Origin: Anaerolineales bacterium
Lineage (GTDB): Bacteria > Chloroflexota > Anaerolineae > Anaerolineales > Villigracilaceae
Length of the DNA stretch: 7,704 nucleotides
Assembly: GCA_025938055.1 (NCBI GenBank)
Contig: JAICQC010000224.1
Location: forward strand, 1 to 7,704
Direction of reading: 5' to 3'
Shown here: positions 1-6,339 of the stretch, piece after piece
Layout: every line of letters starts with the position of its first letter
Position numbering within the stretch: position 1 is the first letter of the stretch
The notes under the pieces: model-generated
The model's input: the letters and a program-made list of their open reading frames with translations, nothing else
Told to the model about the DNA's origin: nothing
Database searches by the model: none
Translations under genes and position numbers: made by a program

Positions 1-121
1 GCAGTGCATCAGAAAAGAGGAATATCTGGATCGCAAGCCGCAGGACCGCATAGATGACTGCCAGAATAAGCAGGACACGATATGTCTTTGACCGCGACCA
101 ATGTTCCCTTATGTACTTCAC
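1..121 (-). CDS. Membrane protein of unknown function, N-terminal part only
   Basis: The minus strand stays open from a GTG at 119-121 to the window edge, giving 40 codons. The translation begins MKYIREHWSRSK and then has a hydrophobic segment at about residues 15-36 (RVLLILAVIYAVLRLAIQIF), preceded by many basic residues. This is what an N-terminal, cytoplasm-in transmembrane helix or uncleaved signal anchor looks like. The GTG lies 7 bases after the stop of the response regulator gene, and an AAAGGGA stretch about 10 bases upstream could be its ribosome binding site. No other ATG, GTG or TTG is available early in this frame. The close spacing makes it the probable last visible member of the terpene/two-component operon. 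Too little is present to name a family. Confidence 0.6.
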   Translation of the reverse strand, partial: MKYIREHWSRSKTYRVLLILAVIYAVLRLAIQIFLFSDAL

Positions 122-128
122 GCAGGTA

Positions 129-497
129 TTATCCCTTTGGCTTTAAGCGGCTGGTCAGATCCCGTAACTGGACGAACGAAATAGGTTTGATCATCACAAA
201 ATCCACCTGTTCATTATACGCTTCACCCATGCGGGCGTCGGCTGTCGTAATAATGACCGTGGTTTTTGCAAACCGTTCGTCCTTCTTGATGATATTCAGC
301 AGCAGATCTGCTCCTGAGACGCGGGGAAGATGCATATCCAGCAGGATCAGGAAAGGCACAGGTCCGTTCTGCAGGCGTTGCTGTGCCACTTCACCATCGG
401 CAACAAGCTCCACTTCAAAACCAACACCTCGCAAGGCTTCGGCAAAAATACTGGCAAGGTCCTCGTCATCTTCAATGATTAATGCCAATTGACTCAT
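129..497 (-). CDS. Receiver-only response regulator (CheY-like)
   Basis: This 122-residue protein is a single receiver (REC) domain with no output domain. All key receiver positions are visible: the acidic pocket EDDED at 9-13, the phosphoacceptor Asp at 54 in LILLDMHLP, the switch Thr at 84-85 in VIITTAD, and the conserved Lys at 104 in MIKP. It should accept phosphate from the kinase encoded just upstream and pass the signal on by protein contact rather than by binding DNA. I chose the ATG at 495-497 because it overlaps the kinase stop codon as ATGA and has a GGAG six bases upstream. The ATG four codons earlier (507-509) would lack that spacing. The protein is cytoplasmic. Its downstream target is unknown; a diguanylate cyclase, a second kinase or a DNA-binding partner elsewhere are all possible. 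Confidence 0.93.
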   Translation of the reverse strand: MSQLALIIEDDEDLASIFAEALRGVGFEVELVADGEVAQQRLQNGPVPFLILLDMHLPRVSGADLLLNIIKKDERFAKTTVIITTADARMGEAYNEQVDFVMIKPISFVQLRDLTSRLKPKG

Positions 498-2215
498 AAG
501 TTTCTCCATTTTTCAAAGCTTTCTTCCGGGACAACCAAAGGTAGAGTAATCGTAAATAGGGTTCCCACATCCACCTTGCTCTTCACACTGATATTTCCAT
601 TCATCAAATGGACCAATTGTTTGACAATAGACAGGCCGAGCCCAAACCCGCCATGGATACGATTCGCGCCGCTCTCCACCTGATGAAAGGTGTCGAATAT
701 GTACTCCAGCTCATCCTCAGGGATACCGCGCCCAGTATCGGAGACCTCCAAACCCCATTTGTTTTGAGGGGCGTCAAACAGCCTGACATGCACGGACCCC
801 CGCTCTGTAAATTTGACGCTATTGTTGACCAGGTTGACCAGGATCTGGTGCAGGCGGGCTCCGTCTCCATTGATCAATTCCGGGAGCCGATCGTCGATCT
901 CGCTGGTCAGTTTCAAGCCTTTATCATGAACGATCTTATCCATGACGCTGTGCAGGTTTTCCAGCAGTTCAGCAGGCCGGACAGGTTTCATCTGGATGGT
1001 CAATCTTCCCGCTTCCATTTGTGCCTGGTCGAGCAGGTCGTTGATCAGCCCCAGCAGACGCTGGGTATTCTTCATGATGCGCTCTGCCATGTTCGTCTGC
1101 TTCTCGTTCATCGGGCCGTAGACTGCCTCTTTGAACATCTCTGCATACCCCAGAATAGCATTCAGCGGCGTGCGCAGTTCATGAGAAACGATGGCAACGA
1201 AAGTACTCTTGAGCTTTTCCACCTCAGCTTCGCGCGTGAAGTCCCGGAAAACGGTCACTGTCCCTATGTTTGCATACCTGTCCTTTGTGTTGTCATATAC
1301 CTGCGCTGCGCTGATCGAAAGAGTCTTTTTATCCCATTCGATGCGGAAGCTGGGCGGCTGCGTGTCGTGTTCCATCATGGCGTACAGGAGTTTGCGACTC
1401 TGCGGAGACAGCCGGGGATGTTCGATGAGATCGCGGAAGTTCTTATTGACGATCAGTTCCATGGGAAGTTCGAGCATGGTTCTTAATGCCGGGTTTGCCA
1501 GGATCGCGTTCCACTTGGTATCAAAAACGACAACGCCATCTGCGATGGAATTCAGGATCGCCTGGTTGCGGCCTGCTTCAATCCGCTCACGTTCCAGAGC
1601 TTCAGCCAGCGCCTGGGTTCGCTCGATCACCACCTGGTCCAGATTGGCGTTAATGACGCGCAGTTCTTTCAGCGCCTGTTCGAGGCTGCGTGCCGATAAC
1701 CATGAGACCAGAGCGAGGGCAAAAAAACCGGAAACCACAAATACATTTACGGAAAGCCCAATCGACGTTGCAAGCCAGGCAATAATGGCGCTGCTGATCG
1801 CGGCGAACAAAAAACTTGCCTGCGGAGCAAGGATCAGGCTGGAAAAGGCAATAGGAAGAGTAAAAAGAAACAGTGAACGTCCGTCTACAAGTTCCTGGGG
1901 TGAGTCGGTGAAGACGAAAATGATGGTAAGCAACAATAAAAATATTAACGCAGCCCAGCGTCCCGATAGTCGACGGTTTATCTGGTAAATAATAAGGATA
2001 CCAAATGTAAAAATCCCAATGCCAGCCAATAATATCTGTACATCTGGATCAGAGACAGAGATTTGAGACCTGATTGCCGCCAGAAAGATTGCCGCCAATC
2101 CCACCAGCGCCGCTATTAATACGCCCAACAACAGGATGTTGAGTAGTCTCCGCCGCCGCGCATCGTCCGGGTCGGATGTTTGTACATGCAGGAATTGATT
2201 CGTAAGGGCTTTCAT
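494..2215 (-). CDS. Membrane-bound PAS sensor histidine kinase
   Basis: This 573-residue protein is a complete sensor kinase. Six hydrophobic segments lie at about 23-48, 59-79, 86-103, 113-130, 133-151 and 155-174, with only short loops between them and no large extracellular domain. A coiled-coil-like linker (176-217) leads to a PAS domain (about 218-328) beginning NQAILNSIADGVVVFD. Then come HisKA with the H box SHELRTP (phosphoacceptor His345) and HATPase_c with the N box around 456-470 (HQILVNLVNNSVKFT), G1 DTGRGIP (493-499), an F box and G2 GFGLGLS (523-529). It autophosphorylates and should signal to the receiver protein encoded next. The ATG at 2213-2215 overlaps the cyclase stop as ATGA and has no strong ribosome binding site, so its translation probably depends on that of the cyclase. 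The compact membrane part suggests sensing within or near the membrane; the ligand is unknown. Confidence 0.95.
   Translation of the reverse strand: MKALTNQFLHVQTSDPDDARRRRLLNILLLGVLIAALVGLAAIFLAAIRSQISVSDPDVQILLAGIGIFTFGILIIYQINRRLSGRWAALIFLLLLTIIFVFTDSPQELVDGRSLFLFTLPIAFSSLILAPQASFLFAAISSAIIAWLATSIGLSVNVFVVSGFFALALVSWLSARSLEQALKELRVINANLDQVVIERTQALAEALERERIEAGRNQAILNSIADGVVVFDTKWNAILANPALRTMLELPMELIVNKNFRDLIEHPRLSPQSRKLLYAMMEHDTQPPSFRIEWDKKTLSISAAQVYDNTKDRYANIGTVTVFRDFTREAEVEKLKSTFVAIVSHELRTPLNAILGYAEMFKEAVYGPMNEKQTNMAERIMKNTQRLLGLINDLLDQAQMEAGRLTIQMKPVRPAELLENLHSVMDKIVHDKGLKLTSEIDDRLPELINGDGARLHQILVNLVNNSVKFTERGSVHVRLFDAPQNKWGLEVSDTGRGIPEDELEYIFDTFHQVESGANRIHGGFGLGLSIVKQLVHLMNGNISVKSKVDVGTLFTITLPLVVPEESFEKWRNL
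504..507 (-). promoter_or_regulatory. Ribosome binding site of the response regulator gene
   Basis: The minus strand reads GGAG followed by six bases and then the ATG at 495-497. The site lies inside the last codons of the histidine kinase gene. It favours the internal ATG over the one at 507-509, which overlaps this motif. Confidence 0.6.
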
Positions 2216-3690
2216 ACAATTTTGTGAGCGAGCGTCAACGCACTAATGACCGCTGATCGAATGACAAGACGGGGATTGTACAGGCATTTGCCAATCCAGA
2301 GCGGTGGGTAAGGCGGATCGAGATGTTCTTCCAGCCAGCGCATGCCATTTCTAAAAACTGCTTTGGGTACTTTGGCAACTTTCTCGTTCCATTGCCACAA
2401 AGCCTGTAAAGCATACGCCGTTTCCTCCGCGGTAGCGATGTAGGTGCCCCACGAGCCATTGGCATTCTGTGATTTCAGCAGCCATTCAACAGACTCTGCC
2501 ACCAAGTCATTGGCAAACCCGGCGCAGGCAATCACGGCGTGCGCTGTCGCATAAAACGTGGAGGAGTGCCACTTATCGATCCAGAAATGTTGATCATGTT
2601 GTGTTCTTTTGAGAAAGTGAATGATCTTTTGCACAGAGGAATTTTTTTGATTCAGACCAGCCTGCCGGAGTGCATGCAGGATGTGGATATTGGCACTAAT
2701 GGATGGGTTTACTTCGAGGTCGAAACACCGGAAGTGATCTTTTTCTTCATATGCCAGCACGCTTGCCAAATCTTTTTCGATACCGAAGCGCAGCAGAGTG
2801 CTGTATGTAATCACGCTGTCGTCACTGTCTTTTACAGAGTAGTTGGTGGCAAAACCTACGCCACGTCGCGGCTCCCAGGCGTTGGAAAGAAACTCAATAT
2901 GAGGCCTGAGTTTGTGGTTAGCCTCCAGGTCCGGGATCATGCCGAGATTCCACAGGGACCAGGCGATTTCGAAAACATCAAAAGGTGCCACGTTCGGTTG
3001 TCCGCCATCTGCGCTGGTAGTGCCTCGCAGATAATTCAGCGCAGCTTCATCGCCCCTTTTGATATAGGTGGCAAAGTAGGCTGTTGCCGAGGGGCTCAAA
3101 CCTACCGAGCCATTACTCTCCTGCAGATTATCAAGGTCCAGCATGTGCTTTCCATCGGTGCCCGCCATCTCGGCGGAAAACGCGATGGTCACATGTTTGC
3201 TGATCATATTGTCCTTCAAAAAGGCAAGCTTTTTGGCGCGCTGCTTGGATAATCGCCCCAGTATGCGCTCTCCCTGTTTTTTTATGATTCCCAATCTTTC
3301 TGCCTCTGCCGCCAGAGTGGGAGCGATCATTTCAAAGCCGACAGTAGCTCCGTTGGGATCAGCCTGGAGACCCATGGTTGCGCCGCTCACGATGCGCTCA
3401 AGCGCGATCTTCCCGTTCTCGATCTGAACCTTATCCTGCCCGCGGCGCCCGCGGTAGGAAAGAGCGATCATGGCAGCCAGAGTACAGAGCACACGGTCAT
3501 GATAATACATCGGGGCTGCGGCGCCCCATGACCCATCGGGGAGCTGGTTTTCCGCCAGCCACGCCAGCGAGTGGCTGCTCAGGTTCCAGTCCACTTCGCC
3601 CAGCCGGGCCGCCCATGCAGTATCGTAGGCAGTGCTGCTCATGTGACCGGGTCCGATTTCGTCGATAAGGCCCGTAATCAGTTCCTTCAT
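2212..3690 (-). CDS. Class II diterpene cyclase (Rv3377c-like halimadienyl/kolavenyl/copalyl-type diphosphate synthase)
   Basis: This 492-residue enzyme should protonate the terminal alkene of geranylgeranyl diphosphate and cyclise it to a bicyclic diterpenyl diphosphate. The class II acid motif DSDD is at residues 288-291. QW-type repeats of the cyclase barrel are seen at 49-55 (QLPDGSW) and 408-414 (QNANGSW), and AEETAYALQAL is at 421-431. No class I DDxxD/NSE ionisation motif was seen, so the diphosphate should stay on the product. From memory it matches M. tuberculosis Rv3377c (501 aa) along its full length, including SSTAYDTAW near residue 18, DATVGFE/GATVGFE, and DNLQE(T/S)NGSV. The start at 3688-3690 gives the same spacing to SSTAYDTAW as in Rv3377c and overlaps the upstream stop as ATGA. 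The 9-codon longer form starting at 3717 is less likely. Squalene-hopene cyclase is less likely given length and similarity. The exact skeleton (halimane, clerodane or labdane) cannot be read from sequence. Confidence 0.92.
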   Translation of the reverse strand: MKELITGLIDEIGPGHMSSTAYDTAWAARLGEVDWNLSSHSLAWLAENQLPDGSWGAAAPMYYHDRVLCTLAAMIALSYRGRRGQDKVQIENGKIALERIVSGATMGLQADPNGATVGFEMIAPTLAAEAERLGIIKKQGERILGRLSKQRAKKLAFLKDNMISKHVTIAFSAEMAGTDGKHMLDLDNLQESNGSVGLSPSATAYFATYIKRGDEAALNYLRGTTSADGGQPNVAPFDVFEIAWSLWNLGMIPDLEANHKLRPHIEFLSNAWEPRRGVGFATNYSVKDSDDSVITYSTLLRFGIEKDLASVLAYEEKDHFRCFDLEVNPSISANIHILHALRQAGLNQKNSSVQKIIHFLKRTQHDQHFWIDKWHSSTFYATAHAVIACAGFANDLVAESVEWLLKSQNANGSWGTYIATAEETAYALQALWQWNEKVAKVPKAVFRNGMRWLEEHLDPPYPPLWIGKCLYNPRLVIRSAVISALTLAHKIV

Positions 3691-4595
3691 GTTTGATTGC
3701 CCTTTTCCGGAATCCATAAATTGAATTTTAATTTTCCGACTCCGAAGGCATGATCCCGGTTCTTGCGGTAATAATTCCGTAACCAGTCCAATTCAGTCTT
3801 TTGCAGGTTGGTGTAGTCAGGTTCCGGGGCGCGACGGATATAGAGATGGTCGTACAGAATGGTGCGCAACTGGTGTTGAGTCATGTACGGGGAGGGGCTG
3901 ATGGAGAAGTAGAGATCTTCCTCGCCGGTCGCCAGAAGCGGCATATCGAATACACTGAATTTATCGAAACCAATGAACATACTGACTGGCGGCATATCTT
4001 CCCCGTAATATTTCCGAATGAGTGCCTGTTTGTCAGGCACGGCCCCCTGTGCGATGTAATGCTCCACGGAGAGACGGGCAATGGTTTCGGTTGATTCATC
4101 GGCAAAGACGCCGAAGAACAGTCGGAACCCTTTGTTGTGCTTCGTTGCTTCCATGACTTCATACAAGGAGTTCAACGCGTATTCGTAGGGCGTACCCGTA
4201 AGCACGTCGCGATAATCACCATAAAAACGGACCCTTACGTCATAGCGCTCAAAGAACTGACGATAGGTCCCATCGCTTGCAGTGCGTATCAGGCCGTCTA
4301 TGCCGACGCGGCGGGTGTATTCATCACCGCGCCGCATGAGCTCACGCCCGAAAACGGGAGCCAGGAGGACGTCGATGCCATGGTCGAACAGCATGGCACA
4401 TAACTTCACATGATTCTTAATGGAGTAATCCATGTAGGCATCGAAAAAATCATCCGCGATCTGCCCGGCATGTTCGAGCATGAACCAGCGCCGTGTCCCA
4501 TTGACCGGGAACACGCAGACTTTTTGCCCGCTGGCTCTTACCAGCGCGGCAACCTCTTCGGCAGGGAGTTGCAGGAATTCCTCGAAGGGAATCAT
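3687..4595 (-). CDS. Rv3378c-like diterpene synthase (tuberculosinol / kolavelool synthase family, cis-prenyltransferase fold)
   Basis: This 302-residue protein matches, from memory, M. tuberculosis Rv3378c (about 296 aa) from end to end. Shared blocks include EFL-LP near residue 6, VFP-(D/N)GTRRWF at about 28-38, RFYGDY/LFYGDY at about 123-128, GF-(K/R)FS-FD-PLL at 209-221 and YDH-YIR near 248-254. In M. tuberculosis the enzyme removes diphosphate from tuberculosinyl diphosphate and adds water or adenosine. The Herpetosiphon homologue makes kolavelool. This copy should act on the product of the cyclase encoded next. The Asp that aligns with Rv3378c D34 is Asn32 here (codon 4500-4502), so catalysis may differ or be impaired. 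I chose the ATG at 4593-4595, which overlaps the methyltransferase stop as ATGA and has GGGAG six bases upstream. A frame extending to 4712 is only an overlap with the methyltransferase gene. A plain undecaprenyl diphosphate synthase is unlikely. Confidence 0.9.
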   Translation of the reverse strand: MIPFEEFLQLPAEEVAALVRASGQKVCVFPVNGTRRWFMLEHAGQIADDFFDAYMDYSIKNHVKLCAMLFDHGIDVLLAPVFGRELMRRGDEYTRRVGIDGLIRTASDGTYRQFFERYDVRVRFYGDYRDVLTGTPYEYALNSLYEVMEATKHNKGFRLFFGVFADESTETIARLSVEHYIAQGAVPDKQALIRKYYGEDMPPVSMFIGFDKFSVFDMPLLATGEEDLYFSISPSPYMTQHQLRTILYDHLYIRRAPEPDYTNLQKTELDWLRNYYRKNRDHAFGVGKLKFNLWIPEKGNQT

Positions 4596-5179
4596 CGGCT
4601 TCTCCCAAGGCGCGGCAGGAATCGGGGAGTCCGCTGCGCGTATTCCGCATAACCCGGCAGAGTTTTCGTGAGCAGCTCCTCTTCCTGTTGCGCCGCCCGC
4701 CTGAAATCCCAAATTGTGTAAAGCAAAACTGCAAACGTTGTCAGTGCAGGATTGATTAAGAAAAGTCCCGCGGCAATTCCAAAAAATGAAGTAATGACCG
4801 GATGGCGTACGAGCTTGTAAGGCCCGGTATCGATCACCCTGTGTTCAGGTTGCACCTCCACGCGCTCTGCATAGAATTGTTGCAGATGCTCACGAGACCA
4901 AATGTGCAATCCCAAAGCTGTTAGAATCGTCAGCACGCCGAGAGTTTGAATGACCAGCCCCCATGTCTCCGTTGTACGGAAACTGATGCCCGGGAAGAGG
5001 ATAGGCTGTAAAACAAGAACCGCTGCCGTGAGAAAGATAAAAAAGGTGAAATCCCACGCCCGACCGGAACCACTCGCTTGTCTTTTCTTATCGTAGCGGT
5101 GGATCAGCGCAAAATCCATTGCATAGAACAAAAGGATGGTCAACAACGTTGCGATGGATTGCGGGATACCTAGAAGCAT
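4592..5179 (-). CDS. Integral-membrane methyltransferase, ICMT/PEMT family
   Basis: This 195-residue protein has hydrophobic segments at about 8-26, 43-63, 73-92 and 130-158, the last probably two short helices. It carries the family's SAM-binding signature: GPYKLVRHP at 119-127, a hydrophobic stretch, then EEELL at 166-170 and GYAEYAQRTPRFLP at 176-189. Isoprenylcysteine carboxyl methyltransferase and phospholipid N-methyltransferase relatives use SAM to methylate lipophilic substrates at the membrane. The gene is followed by the Rv3378c-like gene with an ATGA overlap and preceded by the acyltransferase gene with a 6-base gap. It has no clear ribosome binding site. By analogy with the Herpetosiphon O-methylkolavelool cluster I infer that it could methylate the diterpene alcohol, but bacterial ICMT-like proteins are common and often uncharacterised. 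The family is confident; the substrate is an inference. Confidence 0.85.
   Translation of the reverse strand: MLLGIPQSIATLLTILLFYAMDFALIHRYDKKRQASGSGRAWDFTFFIFLTAAVLVLQPILFPGISFRTTETWGLVIQTLGVLTILTALGLHIWSREHLQQFYAERVEVQPEHRVIDTGPYKLVRHPVITSFFGIAAGLFLINPALTTFAVLLYTIWDFRRAAQQEEELLTKTLPGYAEYAQRTPRFLPRLGRSR
4602..4606 (-). promoter_or_regulatory. Ribosome binding site of the Rv3378c-like gene
   Basis: The minus strand reads GGGAG with a six-base spacer to the ATG at 4593-4595. It sits within the end of the methyltransferase gene and supports this start over the longer frame beginning at 4712. Confidence 0.6.
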
Positions 5180-5185
5180 GTCGAA

Positions 5186-6223
5186 TTAATCGGACGCTAC
5201 AAATTTCTTTACTGTGCGCGTCGTAATCCCTGCCATGGCGACCATGGCGTGGTTAGTGTCTTCGAGGTGAAAACCCAGTCTGCGCTTGACATCATAGGCG
5301 CCGCTCCCAAAACGGACCAGACGGATATTGTGATCGAAGGCTTCCTTCAACGCCGAATACAATAACAGGAAATAGCCTCCGGGCACGTCATCTTCGAGCC
5401 CGAGGGCAAGGGCAAGCTGAAACTTGTTGTCGCGCACGACAGCGCCGCATCCAACCAGTTTGTCATCCTTACGGATTTCAAGCCACGTGCCGTCGACCAT
5501 CGCGAAATTCTCGAGCAGTCCTCGCATCCAGGGATTGGGCGCCGACCCATGCCAGATCGAAACGTTGCGGATAAGTCTTAACGCTGTATCCACATCTGAA
5601 ATGGTTTGATGTTTGCTGAGCACAAGTCCATTTTTCTCGGCTTCACGCAGGCTGCGTTTGTAATGCTGGCGATCATGCTTGTTGCCTGCTTCGAGATAGG
5701 CTTCAAAGCTTTCCCACTCGAGGGGCATATACGTACCCGGTTCTGAAATGGTCACGGGTTCGAACGCCTGGGGCCAGGTTTCGTAGCGCAGCTGTTCGGT
5801 GAGCAGGTAATCGAACAAAAGGAAGGAGCAGCGCTGTTTCTTGAATTCATCGTGTGCAGCTTGCGCCAACACGGTAAGTGCTTCATCACGGAGCGGCTCG
5901 CCCGGCAATAGCAAGGCTGACGTATCCGCGAGCGGCGAGCGGCAGACGAGCAGAGGTCTATGTTTGAGGACCGACGCCATGAAACGCCGCGCGACTTCCG
6001 GGAGGGGCAGGGGTTCATTGTGTATCCTAAACAGCGCCGCGCTGGCAATGGGAGTATCTCCATTCCATGCCAGCAGATACGTGGGCTCGGCATCTGCCAT
6101 GGCGCGCTCACCGAACTGGTACCAGCGATGGCTCTGGAAGCCGCGCTTCGCAACGATACGATCCCAGATACGAGGGTCTATCTCATTAATACTCTTGAAC
6201 GCCTGCACATTTAGCTTTGTCAT
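5186..6223 (-). CDS. FemAB/BioF2-like N-acyltransferase family protein (GNAT fold)
   Basis: This 345-residue protein looks like the double-GNAT proteins grouped as FemAB-like or BioF2-like acetyltransferases. The N-terminal half has the typical FQSHRWYQFGERA near 29-41. The second half has a Y-K/R-rich motif HYKRSLREAEKNG (187-199), a GNAT-like strand pair LVGCGAVVRDNKFQLALAL (256-274) and the characteristic RFGSGAYDVKRRLGF (304-318). Relatives transfer aminoacyl or acyl groups to amines, for example in peptidoglycan bridges or in sugar and lipid modification. The substrate here cannot be read from sequence. No signal peptide or membrane helix is visible. The ATG at 6221-6223 has AGGAG five bases upstream and is the first gene after the only real intergenic gap, so it appears to head the operon. 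Whether it belongs to the diterpene pathway or is only co-transcribed is open. Confidence 0.75.
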   Translation of the reverse strand: MTKLNVQAFKSINEIDPRIWDRIVAKRGFQSHRWYQFGERAMADAEPTYLLAWNGDTPIASAALFRIHNEPLPLPEVARRFMASVLKHRPLLVCRSPLADTSALLLPGEPLRDEALTVLAQAAHDEFKKQRCSFLLFDYLLTEQLRYETWPQAFEPVTISEPGTYMPLEWESFEAYLEAGNKHDRQHYKRSLREAEKNGLVLSKHQTISDVDTALRLIRNVSIWHGSAPNPWMRGLLENFAMVDGTWLEIRKDDKLVGCGAVVRDNKFQLALALGLEDDVPGGYFLLLYSALKEAFDHNIRLVRFGSGAYDVKRRLGFHLEDTNHAMVAMAGITTRTVKKFVASD

Positions 6224-6228
6224 GCCAA

Positions 6229-6233
6229 CTCCT
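6229..6233 (-). promoter_or_regulatory. Ribosome binding site of the acyltransferase-like gene
   Basis: The minus strand reads AGGAG with a five-base spacer to the ATG at 6221-6223, a near-ideal Shine-Dalgarno site for the first gene of the minus-strand operon. Confidence 0.65.
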
Positions 6234-6285
6234 ACGCTCCCATTTTACATGAGCAGAATGAAAACAAACATTGCCTTATTATTCC

Positions 6286-6299
6286 TTGCAAAAATGCAA
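6286..6299. repeat. Short inverted repeat in the divergent promoter region
   Basis: TTGCA and TGCAA form perfect 5-base arms around AAAA. The position between two divergent genes would suit an operator, but arms this short can arise by chance in AT-rich DNA. Confidence 0.35.
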
Positions 6300-6327
6300 A
6301 CTTAATGCTTCACCTGTAAAACCTAAT

Positions 6328-6333
6328 AGAGGA
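6328..6333 (+). promoter_or_regulatory. Ribosome binding site of the PPC-domain gene
   Basis: AGAGGA lies six bases before the ATG at 6340. This decides the start of the gene: the frame can be extended back to a TTG at 6271, but that extension lacks such a site and any family similarity. Confidence 0.7.
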
Positions 6334-6339
6334 TGTATT

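Larger units (their letters stand above)
6224..6339. promoter_or_regulatory. Divergent intergenic region with promoters for both sides
   Basis: This AT-rich gap of 116 bases separates the start of the minus-strand diterpene operon from the start of the plus-strand PPC gene, so both promoters are expected here. On the minus strand, TAAAAT at 6242-6247 is a plausible -10 box close to the acyltransferase start, but no good -35 sits at the usual distance. On the plus strand, TTGCCT at 6271-6276 is a weak -35-like element with no clear -10 partner. A short perfect inverted repeat, TTGCA-AAAA-TGCAA, lies at 6286-6299. The promoter assignment rests on gene layout more than on motifs. Confidence 0.5.

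Noticed and set aside
608..1486. Long plus-strand open frame of 292 codons
   Set aside because: It lies antisense to the histidine kinase, whose conserved motifs are all intact. The plus-strand product shows no recognisable domain.
1191..1988. Plus-strand open frame of 265 codons rich in Ser and Arg
   Set aside because: It is a shadow of the kinase's transmembrane and PAS coding sequence, with a low-complexity Ser/Arg/Ala composition typical of antisense frames.
2539..3252. Plus-strand open frame of 237 codons
   Set aside because: It is antisense to the diterpene cyclase, has no family resemblance and no ribosome binding site was noted.
3691..3717. Nine-codon N-terminal extension of the cyclase
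   Set aside because: The shorter start at 3690 matches the N-terminal length of Rv3377c and makes an ATGA overlap with the upstream gene; the extension would run further into that gene.
3687..4595. Assignment as a housekeeping undecaprenyl diphosphate synthase
   Set aside because: The GTRRW block resembles that family, but the rest of the protein follows Rv3378c and the neighbour is a class II diterpene cyclase.
4596..4712. 39-codon N-terminal extension of the Rv3378c-like protein
   Set aside because: The extra residues come from the overlapping methyltransferase gene in another frame and do not match the family; the ATG at 4593-4595 has a good ribosome binding site.
6271..6339. TTG-started extension of the PPC protein
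   Set aside because: The residues before 6340 have no similarity to the domain, and AGAGGA is placed correctly for the ATG at 6340.
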